This document shows positions 56,756 to 64,000 of a DNA stretch of 64,000 nt, piece after piece. Position numbers and translations under genes: made by a program. The stretch comes from AP-15 sp963703665. GTDB lineage: Bacteria; Pseudomonadota; Alphaproteobacteria; ATCC43930; CGMCC-115725. Position 1 is the stretch's first letter; every line of letters starts with the position of its first letter. The notes beneath the pieces were generated by a model. That model was not told the DNA's origin, did not search any database, and worked only from the letters and a program-made list of their open reading frames with translations. The stretch lies in NCBI GenBank assembly GCA_963703665.1, contig CAVPFB010000003.1, forward strand, positions 434,001 through 498,000, written 5' to 3'.

Positions 56756-57800
56756 TCACTGCGTTGCGACAAGCTCTTCATCGACAGCTTTGCCAAGCCC
56801 GGCGCGTGCGTCCGTAATCGCGGCGAGCAATGCCGAGAGCACCTCGGGGACGCCGGCGCCGCTGACGCCGGACAGCGGCAGCACCGCCCTGCCCGGTCCG
56901 ATCGCGCGCCGCAGCCCGCCGAGCCTCGCCGCGACAGTGGCGTCGTCGAGCGCGTCGATCTTGTTGAGCCCGACGATCTCGGGCTTGGCGGCGAGGCCGT
57001 GGCCGTAGGCGGCGAGCTCGAGGCGGATCGCGCGATAGGCGCCCGCGACATCGTCGATGGTGCCGTCGACGAGATGGAGGATGACCGCGCAGCGCTCGAC
57101 ATGGCCGAGAAAGCGTGTGCCGATGCCGACGCCCTCGCTGGCGCCCTCGATCAGCCCGGGCAGGTCGGCCAGCACGAGCTCCTCGTCACCCAGCCGCACC
57201 ACCCCGAGCTGCGGCTTCAGGGTGGTGAACGGGTAATCGGCGATTTTCGGCCTGGCATGCGAGACAGCGGCGAGAAAGGTCGATTTGCCGGCGTTCGGCA
57301 TGCCCACGAGCCCGACATCGGCGATCAGCTTGAGGCGCAGCCATACCCAGGCCTCTTTGGCCGGCCAGCCCGGGTCGGCGCGGCGCGGCGCGCGGTTGGT
57401 CGAGCTTTTGTAATGCGCGTTGCCGAACCCGCCATCGCCGCCGCGCAGGAACACGAGGCGCTGGCCCGGCCGGGTCAGATCGGCCAGCACCAGTCCGGTT
57501 TTCCTCGTCCATGATCTGGGTCCCGACCGGCACGGTCAGCACCAGGTCGCCGCCATTGGCGCCGGTCTTTTCGCGCCCGGCCCCGCCGCGCCCATCCGTC
57601 GCCCGGAAATGCTGGCGATAGCGATAATCGATCAGGGTGTTGAGATTATCCGCCGCGGCAAAGACGATATCGCCGCCCTTGCCGCCATTGCCGCCGTCCG
57701 GGCCGCCGAACTCGATGAACTTCTCGCGGCGAAAGCTCGCCGAGCCGCGGCCGCCGTCACCGCTCTTCAGATAGATCTTGCACTGGTCGAGAAACTTCAT
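56756..57800 (-). CDS. obgE: GTPase ObgE/CgtA, +1 frameshift near 57502
   Basis: Essential ribosome-associated GTPase. OBG domain MKFLDQCKIYLKSGDGGRGS, FGGPDGGNGGKGGDIVF, VPVGTQIMDEE; then one base off, LVLADLTRPGQRLVFLRGGD, GGFGNAHYKSSTNRAPR. G motifs are GMPNAGKSTFLAAVS, DLPGLIEGASEGVGIG and GLNKIDAL. Length is 3n+1; one extra A in the AAAA at forward 57499-57502 restores MDEETGLVLADLT. As Obg is essential, a sequence error is the likely cause. Follows rplU-rpmA. Confidence 0.95.
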
Positions 57801-57872
57801 CGCGATGAGCCCACGAAAAAGGGGAACGGCCGGGCCATCCCCCTCGGGCAGCGGCAGCTTGGAGGGGAACGG

Positions 57873-58157
57873 CTATTCGGCGGCTTCGGCCGGGGCCGGC
57901 GCGGCCGGCAGCACCACCGACACGTAAGTGCGCCCGGCGAGCCCCTTGCGAAAGCGCACCGCCCCGCCCGCGGTGGCAAACAAGGTATGGTCGCGGCCGA
58001 TCCCGACATGCGGGCCCGGATGGAACTTGGTGCCGCGCTGGCGCACGATGATGTTGCCGGGGATGACGGCCTCGCCACCGAACTTCTTGACGCCGAGCCG
58101 CCGCCCGCGGCTGTCGCGGCCGTTGCGCGATGAGCCGCCGGCTTTTTTATGCGCCAT
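57873..58157 (-). CDS. rpmA: 50S ribosomal protein L27
   Basis: 94 residues starting MAHKKAGGSSRNGRDSRGRR, with LGVKKFGGEAVIPGNIIVRQ, RGTKFHPGPHVGIGRDHTLF. The N-terminal tail reaches the peptidyl-transferase centre. It has an Ala/Pro-rich C-terminal tail (APAPAEAAE). Overlaps the rplU 3' end by 11 bp. Confidence 0.96.
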   Translation of the reverse strand: MAHKKAGGSSRNGRDSRGRRLGVKKFGGEAVIPGNIIVRQRGTKFHPGPHVGIGRDHTLFATAGGAVRFRKGLAGRTYVSVVLPAAPAPAEAAE

Positions 58158-58509
58158 CCGTCACTCCTTCCGCAGCCGCAACCGCGGCGGCGCCCGCGGC
58201 CCTGATTTCGGTGATCCTCAGCACCGTCTGGTGCTGGCGATGACCCTTTTTGCGTCGGTAATTGTGCCGCCGCTTCTTTTTGAAGACGATGATTTTTGGG
58301 GCGCGGCTCTGCTCGACGACGGTGGCGCTGACCGCTGCGCCGGCGACCAACGGCGCGCCGGCGGCGACTTCGGCGCCCTCGCCGCCGATCATCAGCACCT
58401 GGTCGAAATCGATGACCGCGCCGGGCTCGCCGGCCAGCTTCTCGACCGCGATCACATCGTCTTTGGCGACTTTGTATTGCTTGCCGCCGGTCCGGATCAC
58501 TGCGAACAT
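58147..58509 (-). CDS. rplU: 50S ribosomal protein L21
   Basis: 120 residues: MFAVIRTGGKQYKVAKDDVI, ATVVEQSRAPKIIVFKKKRR and HNYRRKKGHRQHQTVLRITE, followed by an Ala-rich tail. First gene of the rplU-rpmA-obgE run under the promoter at 58593. Confidence 0.96.
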   Translation of the reverse strand: MFAVIRTGGKQYKVAKDDVIAVEKLAGEPGAVIDFDQVLMIGGEGAEVAAGAPLVAGAAVSATVVEQSRAPKIIVFKKKRRHNYRRKKGHRQHQTVLRITEIRAAGAAAVAAAEGVTDGA

Positions 58510-58592
58510 GATATCAGCCAATATGGTTGCGGCACCCACGCGACAACGGGCGCAGGCGCGCTGCGACCGCCGCTCCCGGCCGCGAGCGGCGC

Positions 58593-58620
58593 AATATACG
58601 GGTGCGCCAAGAGCTGTCAA
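58593..58620 (-). promoter_or_regulatory. Strong promoter of rplU-rpmA(-obgE)
   Basis: On the minus strand: TTGACA (forward 58615-58620), 16 bp, TATATT (58593-58598), with an 80-bp leader to the rplU ATG at 58509. A near-consensus sigma70 site, as expected for ribosomal protein genes. Confidence 0.8.
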
Positions 58621-58660
58621 TCGAAAGCCGGCACGGCGCAAATCTGCGGGAGAGGCGGCG

Positions 58661-61237
58661 ATGGCGGATCGGGCAAAACGCGCCTGGCGTATGGCGCTCG
58701 CGGCGCTGGTCTGGGCCGCCGCCACCGGCAGCAGTGCGGTCTCGGCGGACGAGCTGACGGTGCCGAGCCCAGTCGAACGAGACTCGCCGCTCACCGCTGC
58801 CTACCGTTTCGACCAGCCAGCAGCCGGACACGGCTCTCTCGACGTCGAATGGACCGATGTCGACGGCCGCGTCGTCGACCGACGGCATATCCCGCTCGAT
58901 CTCGCCAATGCCGCGCAGGTGACCTTTCACCTCGACATGCGGCGCGCGGTCACGGTCGTGAACAGGCTCGCCGCACATCTGTCGCTCGACGGCGTCGACC
59001 AAGGCGGCGCACCGGTCCGTCGCCGCACCGATCTCTCCGCGTCGTTCATCGCCTCGCCGCCCGATCAGGGATGGCGGGATTATCAGATCATCATGTGGCA
59101 GGGCCAGACGCCGGCCGCCTACCGCACGCTGAGGCGGCTCGGCATCACTGCCGGAAGGGTCGCGGCCGACCATCGCCCCGGCGCGACGTATGTCGCGGCC
59201 GATCTCGCTCTCCTGCTCGACCAGGATCTGCGGTTTTATCTCGAAAGCATCGCGCCCGACTTCTATTCGCCCTATCATCGCTGGTCGGGCGACCTCCCGG
59301 TCAATTGGCGGTTTCTCGCCGCCGAGGCGCGCCATCGCCGGAAACCCGATGACATCGCCGCTTTTATTCGCAATCCCAGCCTGTCCGACCCGCGATGGCT
59401 GGCGAAAATCCGCACGCGCCTGACCCGAGACGTGCAGGCCCTGCGCCCGTACCGGCCACTTTACTACAATCTCGGCGACGAAACCGGGATCGCCGAGCTG
59501 GCGAGCTTCTGGGATTTCGATTTCTCGAATGATTCGCTGGCCGCGATGCGCGAATGGCTGCAACAGCACTACGGGTCGCTCCCTGCCCTGAACCAGGAAT
59601 GGGGCTCGCATTTTAAGCGCTGGGCGGAAGTGGCGCCGATGACGACGCGGCAGGCGATCCGGCAGTCCGACCAAAATTTCGCAGCATGGGCCGATTTCAA
59701 GGAATGGATGGATGTCGCCTTCGCGCGCGCTCTCGCCGCCGGCGCCGCCGCCGTTCACACCGCCGATCCGGGCGCGCTGGCGGCGATCGAGGGTGTGCAG
59801 GTTCCCGGTTGGGGCGGCTATGACTACCCGCGTCTGGCGCGCAGCGTCGATGCGATGGAGCCCTACGATTTTGGCGACGACATCGAGATGCTGCGCTCGT
59901 TCAATCCCAAGCTGGTGCTGTTGACGACGCTGTTTGCAAGCGGCGCCCAGGGGGCTTACCTGACCTGGCGCGAGCTGCTGCGCGGGACGAGCGGCCTGAT
60001 CCTCTGGGACGAGGCGAATGGCTTCGCGGCAAAGGACGGCAGCCTCGGCGAACGCGGCCTGCAGGCTGCCCCCTATTTCGCCCAAATCCGCAACGGTCTC
60101 GGCGCCCTCCTGATCAACAGCCGGCGGCATACCGACCCGGTCGCCGTGCTCTATTCCCAGGCGAGCCTGCGGATCGCCTGGCTGCTCGACCGCCGTGCGC
60201 GCGGCGAGAGGAAGAACGGCGACGCCGAGGCATTGGGCGCGGCGCCGCGGAACTCCTGGCAATACTTTGTGCAGGCGGTCGAGCATCTGGGGGTCGAGCC
60301 GCGGTTTGTCTCGGCTGCAGCGCTCGAAAGCGGCGCGCTGCGCGCCGGCGGCCCCCGCATCCTGATGCTGCCCGACGCGATCGCCTTGTCATCGGATGAG
60401 GCGAGGCAGATCCGCGAGTTTGTCGCGCGCGGCGGCGTCGTCCTCGCCGACGGCGAACCCGGGCTGTTCGACGAGCACGGCCGCAGACTGGAAAAAGCGA
60501 TGCTTTCCGACGTCTTTGCCGGCCCGCCCGAAGGCGCGACGACGCGGTTTGCGTTCGGCCGGGGAACGGCGATCTATATTTCCTTCCCCGACGGCGCGGG
60601 CCCGACCAGCGCCCGGCACATCGCCGACATCCTGGCTGCGGCCGGGGTCGAGGCTCGGTTCCCGGTCGCGCGCGCCGGCGGCGGCCGGGCCGGCGATATC
60701 GAGACCCATGCCTGGGACAACGGTCCGGCGACGATCCTCGCGGTGCAGCGCGATCTGTCGGCGTCGCCCGGGGCAATCTCTGCCCCGACCGAACCCAACC
60801 CCACTGGCCGGGAAGCCGTCGTCGTCAGGCTGCCGCGGCGGCTCGACGTTTACGATCTGCGCACCCGGCATGCTCTCGGCAAGACCGATCGGGTGGCGCT
60901 CGATCTCGGACCCGGCGAGCCGGTGATCCTCGCCCTGTCGCCGACACCGCTCGCCGCACCGGTGATCGCCGGCCCTGCCGCGGCACGCCTCGGCGAGACC
61001 GCCGAACTCCACATCCGTCTGGGTTCGCCCGAGGCGCCGGGGGTGGTTCATGTCGACGCCGTCGACCCCGAAGACCGGGTCGTGCTGCCCTATTCCGGCA
61101 ACCTCCTCGCCGCGCATGGCGAGGCGGTGAAGCTGCTTCCGCTGGCCGTCAACGACAAATCCGGGGTCTGGAAAATCCGTGCCACGGACGTGCTGAGCGG
61201 CCAGACGGCAACCGCGGAGCTCAGGGTCGAGCCCTGA
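58661..61237 (+). CDS. Exported GH42-like beta-galactosidase-family protein
   Basis: An 858-residue protein with a signal peptide (AWRMALAALVWAAATGSSAV, cut near SADE). A beta-sandwich-like domain (about 30-130) precedes a GH42/GHA-type barrel (about 140-480): SIAPDFYSPYHRWSGDLPVN, YYNLGDETGIAELASFWDFD, LNQEWGSHFKRW and GLILWDEANGFA. A trimerisation-domain-like segment follows (PVAVLYSQASLRIAWLLDRR, LPDAIALSSDEARQIREFVA, then RGGVVLADG), and a C-terminal Ig-like domain. GH42 uses two Glu; Glu in GDETG is a candidate acid/base, the nucleophile is not certain. Substrate unknown. ATG at 58661 has GGGAGAGG upstream. Confidence 0.75.
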   Translation: MADRAKRAWRMALAALVWAAATGSSAVSADELTVPSPVERDSPLTAAYRFDQPAAGHGSLDVEWTDVDGRVVDRRHIPLDLANAAQVTFHLDMRRAVTVVNRLAAHLSLDGVDQGGAPVRRRTDLSASFIASPPDQGWRDYQIIMWQGQTPAAYRTLRRLGITAGRVAADHRPGATYVAADLALLLDQDLRFYLESIAPDFYSPYHRWSGDLPVNWRFLAAEARHRRKPDDIAAFIRNPSLSDPRWLAKIRTRLTRDVQALRPYRPLYYNLGDETGIAELASFWDFDFSNDSLAAMREWLQQHYGSLPALNQEWGSHFKRWAEVAPMTTRQAIRQSDQNFAAWADFKEWMDVAFARALAAGAAAVHTADPGALAAIEGVQVPGWGGYDYPRLARSVDAMEPYDFGDDIEMLRSFNPKLVLLTTLFASGAQGAYLTWRELLRGTSGLILWDEANGFAAKDGSLGERGLQAAPYFAQIRNGLGALLINSRRHTDPVAVLYSQASLRIAWLLDRRARGERKNGDAEALGAAPRNSWQYFVQAVEHLGVEPRFVSAAALESGALRAGGPRILMLPDAIALSSDEARQIREFVARGGVVLADGEPGLFDEHGRRLEKAMLSDVFAGPPEGATTRFAFGRGTAIYISFPDGAGPTSARHIADILAAAGVEARFPVARAGGGRAGDIETHAWDNGPATILAVQRDLSASPGAISAPTEPNPTGREAVVVRLPRRLDVYDLRTRHALGKTDRVALDLGPGEPVILALSPTPLAAPVIAGPAAARLGETAELHIRLGSPEAPGVVHVDAVDPEDRVVLPYSGNLLAAHGEAVKLLPLAVNDKSGVWKIRATDVLSGQTATAELRVEP

Positions 61238-61239
61238 GC

Positions 61240-61938
61240 TCAGGCCGCGTCGACCAGCACCAGCTCGGCGTCGTCGAGCGCGCGAATCCGCAGCCCGGCC
61301 TCGTTATGGATGGCGGCGCCGTCGCGGGCCCCGAGCCTGACGCCATTGACCTCGACGGCGCCCTTGGCCGGCACCAGATAGCCGTGGCGCTCCCGTGCGA
61401 GCGGATAATCGACGGTTTCGCCGGCATGCAGGGTGGCGCCCAGCACCCGCGCGTCGGTGCGGATCGGCAGGGCTTCGCGATCCGCGGCAAAGCCGCTGGC
61501 GAGCGCGACGAACCGGCCCGAACGGTCGCCTTTCGGAAACGGCCGGGTGCCCCAGCTCGGCGCCTCGCCGCGGCTGGTCGGCAGGATCCAGATCTGGAAC
61601 AGTTTCGTCGTCTCCGGCTCGCGATTGTATTCGGCATGGCGGATGCCGGTGCCGGCGCTCATCACCTGCACGTCGCCCGCCTCGGTGCGGCCTTTGTTGC
61701 CGAGGCTGTCCTGATGGGTGACCGCCCCTTCGGTCACGTAGGTGATGATCTCCATGTCGGAATGGGGGTGCGGCGGAAAGCCCGCATCCGGCGCGATCGC
61801 GTCGTCGTTCCACACCCGCAGCCGGCCCCAGCTCATCCGCTCCGGGTCCTGGTAATCGGCGAACGAGAAATGATGCTTGGTGTCGAGCCAGCCGTGGTTC
61901 GCCCCGCCCAGGCGGTCGAAGGGTCTGCGTTCGATCAT
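61240..61938 (-). CDS. Pirin family protein (quercetinase-like bicupin)
   Basis: A 232-residue bicupin with the pirin metal site FPPHPHSDMEIITYVTEGAV (two His) and GIRHAEYNREPE (His, Glu). RRPFDRLGGANHGWLDTKHH is the typical N-terminus. Related to E. coli YhhW, a quercetin dioxygenase in vitro. Role in the cell unknown. Convergent with the GH42-like gene, 2 bp apart. Confidence 0.9.
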   Translation of the reverse strand: MIERRPFDRLGGANHGWLDTKHHFSFADYQDPERMSWGRLRVWNDDAIAPDAGFPPHPHSDMEIITYVTEGAVTHQDSLGNKGRTEAGDVQVMSAGTGIRHAEYNREPETTKLFQIWILPTSRGEAPSWGTRPFPKGDRSGRFVALASGFAADREALPIRTDARVLGATLHAGETVDYPLARERHGYLVPAKGAVEVNGVRLGARDGAAIHNEAGLRIRALDDAELVLVDAA

Positions 61939-62059
61939 TTCGGTGTCTCCGGCTTTTGCGAGGCGAGCGAGGCCTCGGCTATGCCGCCATCAGATCGGGC
62001 GCAACGAGTTGATTTGGAAGGGCGGCAGATCAGCCCCGCTCGGCGCGCACACCCCGCCG

Positions 62060-63062
62060 TTACGGGACGAGCAAAATCTTGCCGATGTGTTTGCTCGATT
62101 CCATCAGCCGGTGCGCCTCGGCAGCCTCGACCAGCGGGAAAGTCCTGTAGGTGCAGGGGCGCAATTTCCCCGCCGCCCATAGCGGCCAGACGTTCTCCTT
62201 CAACGCCGTGACGATCGCAGCCTTCTGCGCGACGGTGCGCGAGCGCAAGGTCGAGCCGGTGACGGTCAGGTGCTTGCGCTGGATCAGGCCGAAATCGGCC
62301 TCGATCCGGGTCCCGCGCATCAGCGCCACAAAGCACAACCGGCCCTCGTGCGCCAACAGGTCGAGCTCGCGCGGGATGTAGTCGCCGCCGACCATGTCGA
62401 AGATCGCATCGACCCCCCGCCCGTTGGTGAATTCCTTGCCGACCTTTACAAAATCCTCGGTGCGGTAGTTGATCGCGACATCGGCGCCGTAGTCGCGACA
62501 GGCGGCGCATTTCTCGTCCGAGCCCGCGGTTGCCAAGACCTTGGCGCCGAACGCCTTGGCGAGCTGGATCGCGGTGATGCCGATGCCGCTCGACCCGCCC
62601 TGCTGCAGAAACACCTCGCCGGCTTTCAGGTGGATGCGGTCGAAGACGTTGGTCCACACCGTGCAGAAGGTCTCCATCAGCCCGCCGGCATCGACCAGGC
62701 TCACGCCGTCAGGCACCGGCAGGCATTGCACCGCCGGGACCGCGGCGTATTCGCCGTAGCCGTCGCCGATCATCAACGCGCAGACCGAGTCGCCGACCCG
62801 CCACGCGGAAACGCCCTCGCCCAGCTTGACCACGGTGCCCGAGCATTCGAGCCCTGGTATATCCGGGGCGCCGGGCGGCATCGGATAGCGGCCCAGGCGC
62901 TGCAGGCAGTCGGCGCGGTTGACCCCGGAAGCGGCGATGCGGATCAGCACCTCGGCCGCCTTCGGCTCCGGCACCGGCCGGGTCGCCGGCACCAGCACCT
63001 CCGGCCCGCCGGACTCTCTCGATCGCGATCACGGTCTGGGTCGCGGGAATGTTGGCGAGCAC
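62060..63062 (-). CDS. Zinc-binding-type NAD(P)H quinone oxidoreductase (MDR family), +1 frameshift near 63016
   Basis: Medium-chain dehydrogenase/reductase, quinone oxidoreductase branch. The first 16 residues (MLANIPATQTVIAIE) are in one frame; the rest lies one base off: GGPEVLVPATRPVP, ASGVNRADCLQRLGRYPMPP, GLECSGTVVKLGEGVSAWRV, LQQGGSSGIGITAIQLAKAF (nucleotide site) and a C-terminal LMESSKHIGKILLVP. Length is 3n+1. One base in the CTCTCTC at 63013-63020 explains it. Without repair, translation from an internal site at 62998 would drop the first strand. Confidence 0.88.
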
Positions 63063-63267
63063 GGCAAGAACTCCTCGGATCAGCGAAAGCCGGCGGTTTT
63101 ACATGAGGCCTCGGGCCGTCGGCATCTGGGGCCTTGGGCCGTCGGCCGCGACGGCAAAAGTGCAGAGGGCAGCACGAGGGAACAACTGGCCCCCATCAGC
63201 AGGCAGCGCCGATGCGACCCCGCGCCGGCCGGGGCGCCGCGTGCAACAGGATCCAGCACGCCCAACG

Positions 63268-63579
63268 CTACTCCCAGTAGCCGGCAGCGGCGGGAAAGAC
63301 GGGATGGCAGCGCGTCGCCTGGGGTGCGCCGTCCAGCGTATCCGCGGCCGCGCGCCAGACGGCGTAGTGCGGTGCGGCCCGATGCGCCTCCAGTGCCGCC
63401 TCGTCGCGGTAGACCTCGAAGAAGTAGTAGACGTTCTGGTCTTGCGCATCCTGCAACACGTTGAAGCGCAGACAACCCGGCTCGTCGCGCTCGGAACCGA
63501 GGGCATCGACCTCGATCGCTTTGAGAAACCGCTCGCGCTCGTCGGGCTTGACCCGGACCTTCACCCACATCGCCAGCAT
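63268..63579 (-). CDS. Antibiotic biosynthesis monooxygenase (ABM) domain protein
   Basis: 103 residues, single ABM/YgiN-like ferredoxin fold: MWVKVRVKPDERERFLKAIE, EPGCLRFNVLQDAQDQNVYY, FFEVYRDEAALEAHRAAPHY. Related to the autoinducer-2-degrading LsrG/quinol-monooxygenase group. ATG at 63579 has AAGGA 6 bp upstream; the longer frame to 63729 is not supported. 63063-63267 is empty. Confidence 0.88.
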   Translation of the reverse strand: MLAMWVKVRVKPDERERFLKAIEVDALGSERDEPGCLRFNVLQDAQDQNVYYFFEVYRDEAALEAHRAAPHYAVWRAAADTLDGAPQATRCHPVFPAAAGYWE

Positions 63580-63725
63580 GCCACGTCCTTTCTGTCGGCC
63601 AATCGAGCTCACCGGGCGCCCCGCGCTCCGGCCCGGGCCTTGCCCGAGCCCGGATTTTACGCGAACCGCGGGGCCATAGAAACGGCTACCGCGCGCCAAC
63701 ATGGCGTTGAACCGTCGTTTGCGAG

Positions 63726-63971
63726 TCAACCAGCCTCACCCGGCCACCACTTGTCTCCCGATCGCAGCAGCGGCGCCACCTCGACCGCAAATTCGTTGTC
63801 GACCGAATATTCGTAGCAGCGGATATGGTCGGCCTCGGGATGAGCCGCGGTGATCGCGGCGAGCGCGTCGGCCAAGGTCTCGAAATCGCCTGTGTATTGC
63901 AGCCGGCTGTTCCACACCCCGCGCCACGCTCGGCTCAACCGCCCGATCGTGGCCTCGTTGGTCTCCGGCAT
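63726..63971 (-). CDS. Small conserved-looking hypothetical protein
   Basis: 81 residues, ATG at 63971. Mixed alpha/beta with a compact charged pattern (RAWRGVWNSRLQYTGDFETL, HIRCYEYSVDNEFAVEV, SGDKWWPGEAG). No domain recognised. Codon use is normal and the gene lies after the ABM gene promoter region. Probably real. Confidence 0.55.
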   Translation of the reverse strand: MPETNEATIGRLSRAWRGVWNSRLQYTGDFETLADALAAITAAHPEADHIRCYEYSVDNEFAVEVAPLLRSGDKWWPGEAG

Positions 63972-64000
63972 GCGATCAATATAGGCGGTAATCTCGATGC

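Noticed and set aside
58262..58660. Long N-terminal extension of the GH42-like gene through rplU
   Set aside because: Antisense to rplU and past its promoter; ATG at 58661 has a good ribosome binding site and a signal peptide.

Overview
The window is GC-rich chromosomal DNA from an alphaproteobacterium. The evidence is ErpA next to XthA, DUF1285 and CoA pyrophosphatase upstream of a CCA-adding enzyme, ComF-GrxC-nitrilase, Psd-PssA, L21-L27-Obg followed by ProB-ProA, NadD-RsfS-RlmH, and short palindromic repeats typical of soil Alphaproteobacteria. The order (Rhodospirillales-like or Rhizobiales-like) cannot be fixed from the sequence. There is no rRNA, CRISPR array, transposase, prophage or origin; one tRNA (Lys, CTT) is present.

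Layout. 0-6 kb: nucleoside hydrolase end, NIPSNAP protein, class A PBP, and a three-gene envelope operon (TM protein, holin-like DUF1469, DUF3618). 6-10.7 kb: hisI, a PEP-CTERM exported protein with a clear terminator, CCA enzyme, NUDIX enzyme, DUF1285. 10.7-19.4 kb: MoxR ATPase, DUF58 and two large BatA/DUF4159-type membrane proteins, then psd and pssA for phosphatidylethanolamine. 19.3-23.3 kb: a four-carbon sugar acid (tetronate) catabolic cluster, denD-otnI diverging from otnK-otnC. 23.4-28.8 kb: hemerythrin, methyltransferase, GFA protein, comF-grxC-nitrilase, erpA, xthA. 28.9-38.4 kb: accessory oxidative metabolism (two-domain VOC dioxygenase, two LLM flavoenzymes, HsaA-like monooxygenase, hydroxyacid dehydrogenase, glyoxylate aminotransferase), a low-GC DUF1906 lipoprotein and a gene remnant. 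38.9-47.9 kb: tRNA-Lys, secA, parvulin PPIase, argJ, mutT, two ArnT-like glycosyltransferases. 48-52 kb: a graveyard of repeats, a secreted protein, hyuA. 52-58.6 kb: rlmH, rsfS, nadD, proA, proB, gmhA, obgE, rpmA, rplU read leftward. 58.6-64 kb: a periplasmic GH42-like enzyme, pirin, quinone oxidoreductase and two small proteins.

The dominant unusual signal is technical or evolutionary. At least twelve sites in ten otherwise intact protein genes, plus one in the tRNA T-loop, each carry exactly one extra base. The affected genes include secA and obgE, which are normally essential, and in every affected protein gene the start-to-stop length fits the inferred number of single-base insertions. 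Uncorrected insertion errors in the assembly explain this best, so the affected genes are annotated as real genes rather than decayed ones. The only clear true remnant is the C-terminal piece of an FAD-dependent oxidoreductase near 34.6 kb.

At least four families of short intergenic repeats are scattered through the window. Several supply the last codons, or the start codon, of neighbouring genes. I found no clear undescribed defence or mobile system. The least-explained loci are the small WIYHDRGYLYF protein near 30.3 kb, the envelope trio at 3.9-5.6 kb, the secreted protein at 48.8-49.4 kb and the 30-bp direct repeat between secA and the PPIase.
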